Assembly (NCBI GenBank): GCA_017399965.1
Contig: JAFQAP010000030.1
Coordinates: 39,495 to 103,494, forward strand
Origin: Clostridia bacterium
GTDB lineage: Bacteria > Bacillota > Clostridia > Oscillospirales > CAG-382
Direction of reading: 5' to 3'
Length of the DNA stretch: 64,000 nucleotides
The notes beneath the pieces are model-generated. The model worked only from the letters and a program-made list of their open reading frames with translations, was not told where the DNA came from and made no database searches. Both the position numbers and the translations under genes were made by a program. Position 1 is the first letter of the stretch, and the number at the start of each line of letters is the position of its first letter. Shown one piece after another: positions 60,945 through 64,000 of the stretch.

Positions 60945-62350
60945 GTTATATCTGATCCTTTCTTCTCCAAATTCAGTTTAGTGCATTCGCATATTTTGGA
61001 TGCATGAACAATATTTTCAGAGAGTTTTCTGTAAAACTCCTCATTTTTCAAAGAACAAAATGGAGCTTTTGTTTCAGAGAACATTCTAATCGGACACGCT
61101 GTACTCTTACACACCGGCAAGTAAAAACAATCATTACACGATTCATATAATTTATTCTGGGTAAACCATTGCCGGTGTTTAATATCATCAATTATCAAAT
61201 CACCATCAAGGTTTATATATCCTATTTTATTAAGCGGATGCTCAAAATAAATACAACACTTATAAACCGCCAAATCCGGGGTAACCACATATGTGTTTTT
61301 CATAGCAGCCACGCATTTCCTTTTTGGAAGCAACGATTCGACTCTCGCGTTTTTTTCGTCAAAAATGCGTTTCATATAAGTGGAATTATCAGATAAAGCG
61401 ATGGTTAATCTTTCGGCAGTAACTTTTTTGTTCTCTAAGCTAGGCTTGCTTTTTTCAGAAAAATCGGCGACAGGCATAAAAGTAACATTAAATCTAGGAT
61501 CATCGCAAAAATTCAAAGAGATAAAATCAATAAATTCATTTAATTCCTCCATTAAATCTTCCGTTACATTAACCCTTATCAGAATACGCGCAAACTTATA
61601 CCGCTTTTCTCTTTTTATTCTTAAAAGATTCGATACAATTTGATCAAAAGTCCCCTCACCTTTTTTTGTCATTCGGGATTTATCATGGCGCTCTTTCAAA
61701 CCATCAATTGTCACCTGGTAGTTATAAATTTTGCATTTGTAAAGCATATCAAATATTTCTTCGTTGAGAAAATAACCATTTGTAGTCATTTCAGAAGAAT
61801 AAGGCAAAAAACGAGCCTTGCATATACTCATAAAACCCTCTGATAGGTTTCTAATAACATCAGGTTCCAATAAAGGTTCTCCGCCAAACCAACCAACTTT
61901 TAACGATTTATGCTTAGATACCCTCTTTTGAACAAACTTCAATAATGCCTTTTGATTTTCCAATGTCATCTTTGCGCGATGGAATGGTTTATCCAACTCA
62001 AAGCAATATGGGCATTTAAAATTGCATTTTCCGGTTGGCAATATTGTCAAAACCAATTCATTACTGTAAATATCCTCATAAGCACATGAGTCACAATAAA
62101 TGCTTTCATCAATGTCAGCATCGACTAATATTCCCATGCTGATTAACCGCTTAACAATCTCGCTTTGCTTTTCGCAAGTTGATTGTTCAACCACAGCACC
62201 ATTCAAGAACAAACGCTCGAACTCATCAACATCAAATCTATCTACTTCAACCAAACTTTTAAGGCCGATTAAGAAATTGTAAAGGATCAAATTGCCTTCG
62301 TTATCACGCACAGTATAATTATATTTTGACATCTTATATTTTTTTAACAT
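60941..62350 (-). CDS. Radical SAM/SPASM peptide maturase
   Basis: 469 residues. The SAM cluster motif CNFKCPYCF uses Cys109, Cys113 and Cys116, followed by GWFGGEPLL and the TTNGYFL strand. An N-terminal domain of about 95 residues fits a peptide-recognition (RRE-like) region. The C-terminal part has SPASM-type cysteines: KRKCVAA, YKCCIYF, CNDCFYLPVCKSTACP and APFCS, enough for two auxiliary Fe-S clusters. These enzymes crosslink or epimerise residues in RiPP precursors; with cysteines in the precursor tail, thioether formation is likely. GGAG at 62360-62357 precedes the ATG. A TATAAT lies at 62384-62379. Confidence 0.9.
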   Translation of the reverse strand: MLKKYKMSKYNYTVRDNEGNLILYNFLIGLKSLVEVDRFDVDEFERLFLNGAVVEQSTCEKQSEIVKRLISMGILVDADIDESIYCDSCAYEDIYSNELVLTILPTGKCNFKCPYCFELDKPFHRAKMTLENQKALLKFVQKRVSKHKSLKVGWFGGEPLLEPDVIRNLSEGFMSICKARFLPYSSEMTTNGYFLNEEIFDMLYKCKIYNYQVTIDGLKERHDKSRMTKKGEGTFDQIVSNLLRIKREKRYKFARILIRVNVTEDLMEELNEFIDFISLNFCDDPRFNVTFMPVADFSEKSKPSLENKKVTAERLTIALSDNSTYMKRIFDEKNARVESLLPKRKCVAAMKNTYVVTPDLAVYKCCIYFEHPLNKIGYINLDGDLIIDDIKHRQWFTQNKLYESCNDCFYLPVCKSTACPIRMFSETKAPFCSLKNEEFYRKLSENIVHASKICECTKLNLEKKGSDIT

Positions 62351-62378
62351 TTTCTTCTCCGTTGTAATGTAGATTTCA

Positions 62379-62384
62379 AATTAT
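62379..62384 (-). promoter_or_regulatory. -10 box of the RiPP operon
   Basis: TATAAT on the minus strand, 29 bases before the maturase start. The -35 region is weak (AGTAAT at 17 bases), so activation by a regulator is possible. Confidence 0.5.
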
Positions 62385-62874
62385 AGTGAAAGTTATTACT
62401 CAATTACTATCCTTTCTCTCTCCACACTTGAAATAACCGACGGACATGATGAAAAAATGGTTTAATCTTGCGTCTATTTTTTATGTTATCTTTTAAACAC
62501 ATAATCCTTTGCCAAAATAACAGAAGCAATCACAATGCAGAATAGTATTATTTCACCATATGGTTGCGATAAAAAGAATCTTTTCGACTTTCAATATACT
62601 TTATATATACCACACATAAATCTTCGGTTTCAATCGTTTGGGATAATTTACACGATTTCAGGGAAAATTAACATCCTCCAAAATATTAACCGTAGTAGTT
62701 TATTACAATCATCGCTCTCCCAATTGTTGTTAAGAACAAAAAAACATTTAACACTTGACATTACTAAAGTGCAATAGCTCCCACATTATAAGAGAATATT
62801 GTTTAATGTAATGCCTTTCTGTGATTTGCCTTCATGCCTTCTTACCTTTTAGAAATATTCTATCCGCATAAAAT
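62385..62874. other. AT-rich intergenic region upstream of the RiPP operon
   Basis: No convincing gene. An 80-codon open frame at 62535-62777 (+) lacks a ribosome binding site and has no clear protein character. No further small Cys-bearing precursor was found on either strand. Confidence 0.6.
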
Positions 62875-63789
62875 TTAAAGCATTTTATTTCTATAATTGA
62901 ATTTATTTAAAACCTGTTTCTTTCGTTTCGCCGTTACCTCAGTATATATTTCTGTTGTAGAGACACTACTATGCCCAAGTATTTCTTGCACCGAACGAAG
63001 ATCCGCACCGTTTGACAGAAGATTGGTCGCAAATGTATGACGTAAATAATGTGGTGTTGAACTGCAATTTATTCCAGATATTTTTTTTAGTGTAATGTAT
63101 ATGTACTCTATGCCATGTATACTAATCTGTTTTCCATATCTGTTAACGAATAGTTTGTCTGTATATACAGTATACATTTTTCTTTGCTTTAACCATCCTT
63201 GAAGGTTATTCCACGTCTTTGAAGACGAAATATAAATCAAACGTTGCTTTCTTCCTTTACCGTTAATCAATATTGTGCGCTCGGGAGCGATAATATCATC
63301 TAATGAAATATTGGCCGCCTCCTCAATTCTAATGCCAGTACTAATCAAAAGATCAATAAGTGCTAAATTACGTGAAGCTTTCCAAATTTCACAATCTGTT
63401 GTAGCAACTGAACATTGGTTATTAGCACAATAAAGAAGTTTCTCAATTTCATCAATCGATAACGTTTTGGGGAGTTTTCTATTTTTTTTAAATTTAAAAA
63501 CATGCAATTGATAATAATCACATTTTATATATTCATGTTCACGCAAATATCGAAAAAACATTTTTAAAACAATTAGTTTCCTTTTTATGGTTGAATCTTG
63601 TAATTCTCGAATTTGAGATAGATGTTGAACATAGTCTAAAACTATATCATTTTCTAACTCACGCATCTCCATAAATGCTCCAAAATCTTTCAAGTCGGAG
63701 ATATAGGCCACCACTGTTTTATGCGACAAGTTCTTTGTGGTTTGAATTTCCTTGATGAATTCATCAGATATTATACCAAAATCGTTCAT
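62875..63789 (-). CDS. Tyrosine recombinase (XerC/XerD-like)
   Basis: 304 residues. N-terminal SAM-like core-binding domain (about 1-95, SHKTVVAYISDLKDFGAF) and catalytic domain with the full set Arg154 (GIRIEEA), Lys178 (GKGRKQR), His247 and Arg250 (PHYLRHTFA), His273 (GHSS) and Tyr282 (TEIYTEV). AGAGAGGTG precedes the ATG. The length is that of XerC/D or of a phase-variation/integron-type recombinase, shorter than phage integrases that carry an arm-binding domain. It may move the island or invert a nearby segment; the adjacent palindrome at 63861 is a candidate site. Confidence 0.93.
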   Translation of the reverse strand: MNDFGIISDEFIKEIQTTKNLSHKTVVAYISDLKDFGAFMEMRELENDIVLDYVQHLSQIRELQDSTIKRKLIVLKMFFRYLREHEYIKCDYYQLHVFKFKKNRKLPKTLSIDEIEKLLYCANNQCSVATTDCEIWKASRNLALIDLLISTGIRIEEAANISLDDIIAPERTILINGKGRKQRLIYISSSKTWNNLQGWLKQRKMYTVYTDKLFVNRYGKQISIHGIEYIYITLKKISGINCSSTPHYLRHTFATNLLSNGADLRSVQEILGHSSVSTTEIYTEVTAKRKKQVLNKFNYRNKML

Positions 63790-63860
63790 AATACACCTCT
63801 CTATTTTAGGATAAGATATTGATTATTTTACAAAAATTTGATATAATAATCTAGATGAAA

Positions 63861-63889
63861 CCTTACAATAACTATTAATTATTGTAAGG
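63861..63889. repeat. Perfect palindrome between recombinase and next gene
   Basis: CCTTACAATAA / TTATTGTAAGG with a 7-base centre, 70 bases upstream of the recombinase start and 60 before the divergent gene. It could be a recombinase binding site, an operator, or a hairpin leader. Confidence 0.7.
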
Positions 63890-63947
63890 TGATGAACGTA
63901 GGATATTTTTTATTATCGATGGTATATCTAGAAAATGAGGTGTTATT

Positions 63948-64000
63948 ATGGATAGCATGGCAAAATCTAACCTTTATATTGAGAATGGCCAGAATCATGA
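63948..64000 (+). CDS. Start of a gene truncated by the window edge
   Basis: ATG at 63948 with GAGGTG at 63937-63942, reading MDSMAKSNLYIENGQNH to the edge. Too short to identify. Divergent from the recombinase. Confidence 0.5.
   Translation, partial: MDSMAKSNLYIENGQNH

Noticed and set aside
62535..62777. 80-codon plus-strand open frame upstream of the RiPP operon
   Set aside because: No ribosome binding site, no protein-like pattern, AT-rich chance frame.

Overview
The window looks like the chromosome of an anaerobic, low-to-moderate GC Clostridia-type Bacillota, probably an uncultured gut Oscillospirales-like lineage. This is inferred from family content and gene style, not from a marker gene. 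Supporting signs are strong AGGAGG-type ribosome binding sites, several TTG and GTG starts, ferredoxin-like multi-cluster redox proteins, dockerin-bearing secreted proteins, BspA-like leucine-rich repeats, a DUF3343/cysteine desulfurase pair, and a CsoR/CopA/CopZ copper operon. No rRNA genes or CRISPR arrays were seen.

Layout. 1-5.4 kb: a plus-strand redox operon, cut by the left edge, encoding two sulfhydrogenase-like electron-transfer subunits, a 2Fe-2S/4Fe-4S protein, a fumarate-reductase-type flavoprotein and an AspT/SucE-like exchanger. 5.5-8.5 kb: a band-7 protein, then a patatin-like lipase, a membrane micro-protein and an EEP-family phosphoesterase. 8.6-12 kb (minus): response regulator, sensor kinase and a secreted protein. 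12.2-18 kb: an ArsB-type permease, then dapF, a zinc micro-protein and a GH27 enzyme (minus), then two exported proteins. 18.1-23.3 kb: a sulfur/selenium-carrier-like protein with a cysteine desulfurase, a flavoprotein, a pseudouridine synthase and a DUF4127-dockerin protein. 23.3-31.3 kb (minus): one eight-gene operon holding all seven shikimate-pathway enzymes plus the prephenate branch to Phe and Tyr, with AroE and AroK fused; a divergent TetR-type gene sits next to it and both promoters carry the same palindrome. 32-40 kb: an acyltransferase, a heterodimeric ABC exporter and a Trk potassium system. 40-52 kb: a GHL10-type lipoprotein, the copper operon, glycan-related orphans, a sigma/anti-sigma-like pair and an LRR lipoprotein.

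The last part (about 52.2-64 kb) is clearly more AT-rich. Three small orphan genes precede an intact tRNA-Lys, next to which lies only the 3' part of a tRNA-Asn, broken at the anticodon loop. That is the usual scar of an island integrated in a tRNA gene, and everything to its right probably belongs to that island. Within it is a complete ribosomally synthesised peptide (RiPP) locus on the minus strand: a radical SAM/SPASM maturase, a translationally coupled acyl-carrier-like protein, a 47-residue precursor peptide ending in two cysteines, a subtilisin-like protease fused to a P-loop domain, a receiver-like protein with a non-phosphorylatable site, an ABC exporter without its own peptidase domain, and a large protein joining a degenerate NodB-like domain to a Cys/His papain- or BtrH-like domain. 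The inferred flow is: the carrier and radical SAM enzyme modify the precursor, the subtilisin-like protein removes the leader, and the ABC protein exports the product. A tyrosine recombinase and the start of another gene, separated by a perfect palindrome, close the window.

The RiPP locus is the best candidate for an undescribed system. Its overall composition resembles clostridial radical SAM 'ocin' loci known from family databases, but the precursor sequence, the pseudo-receiver and the NodB/papain-like fusion look unusual.
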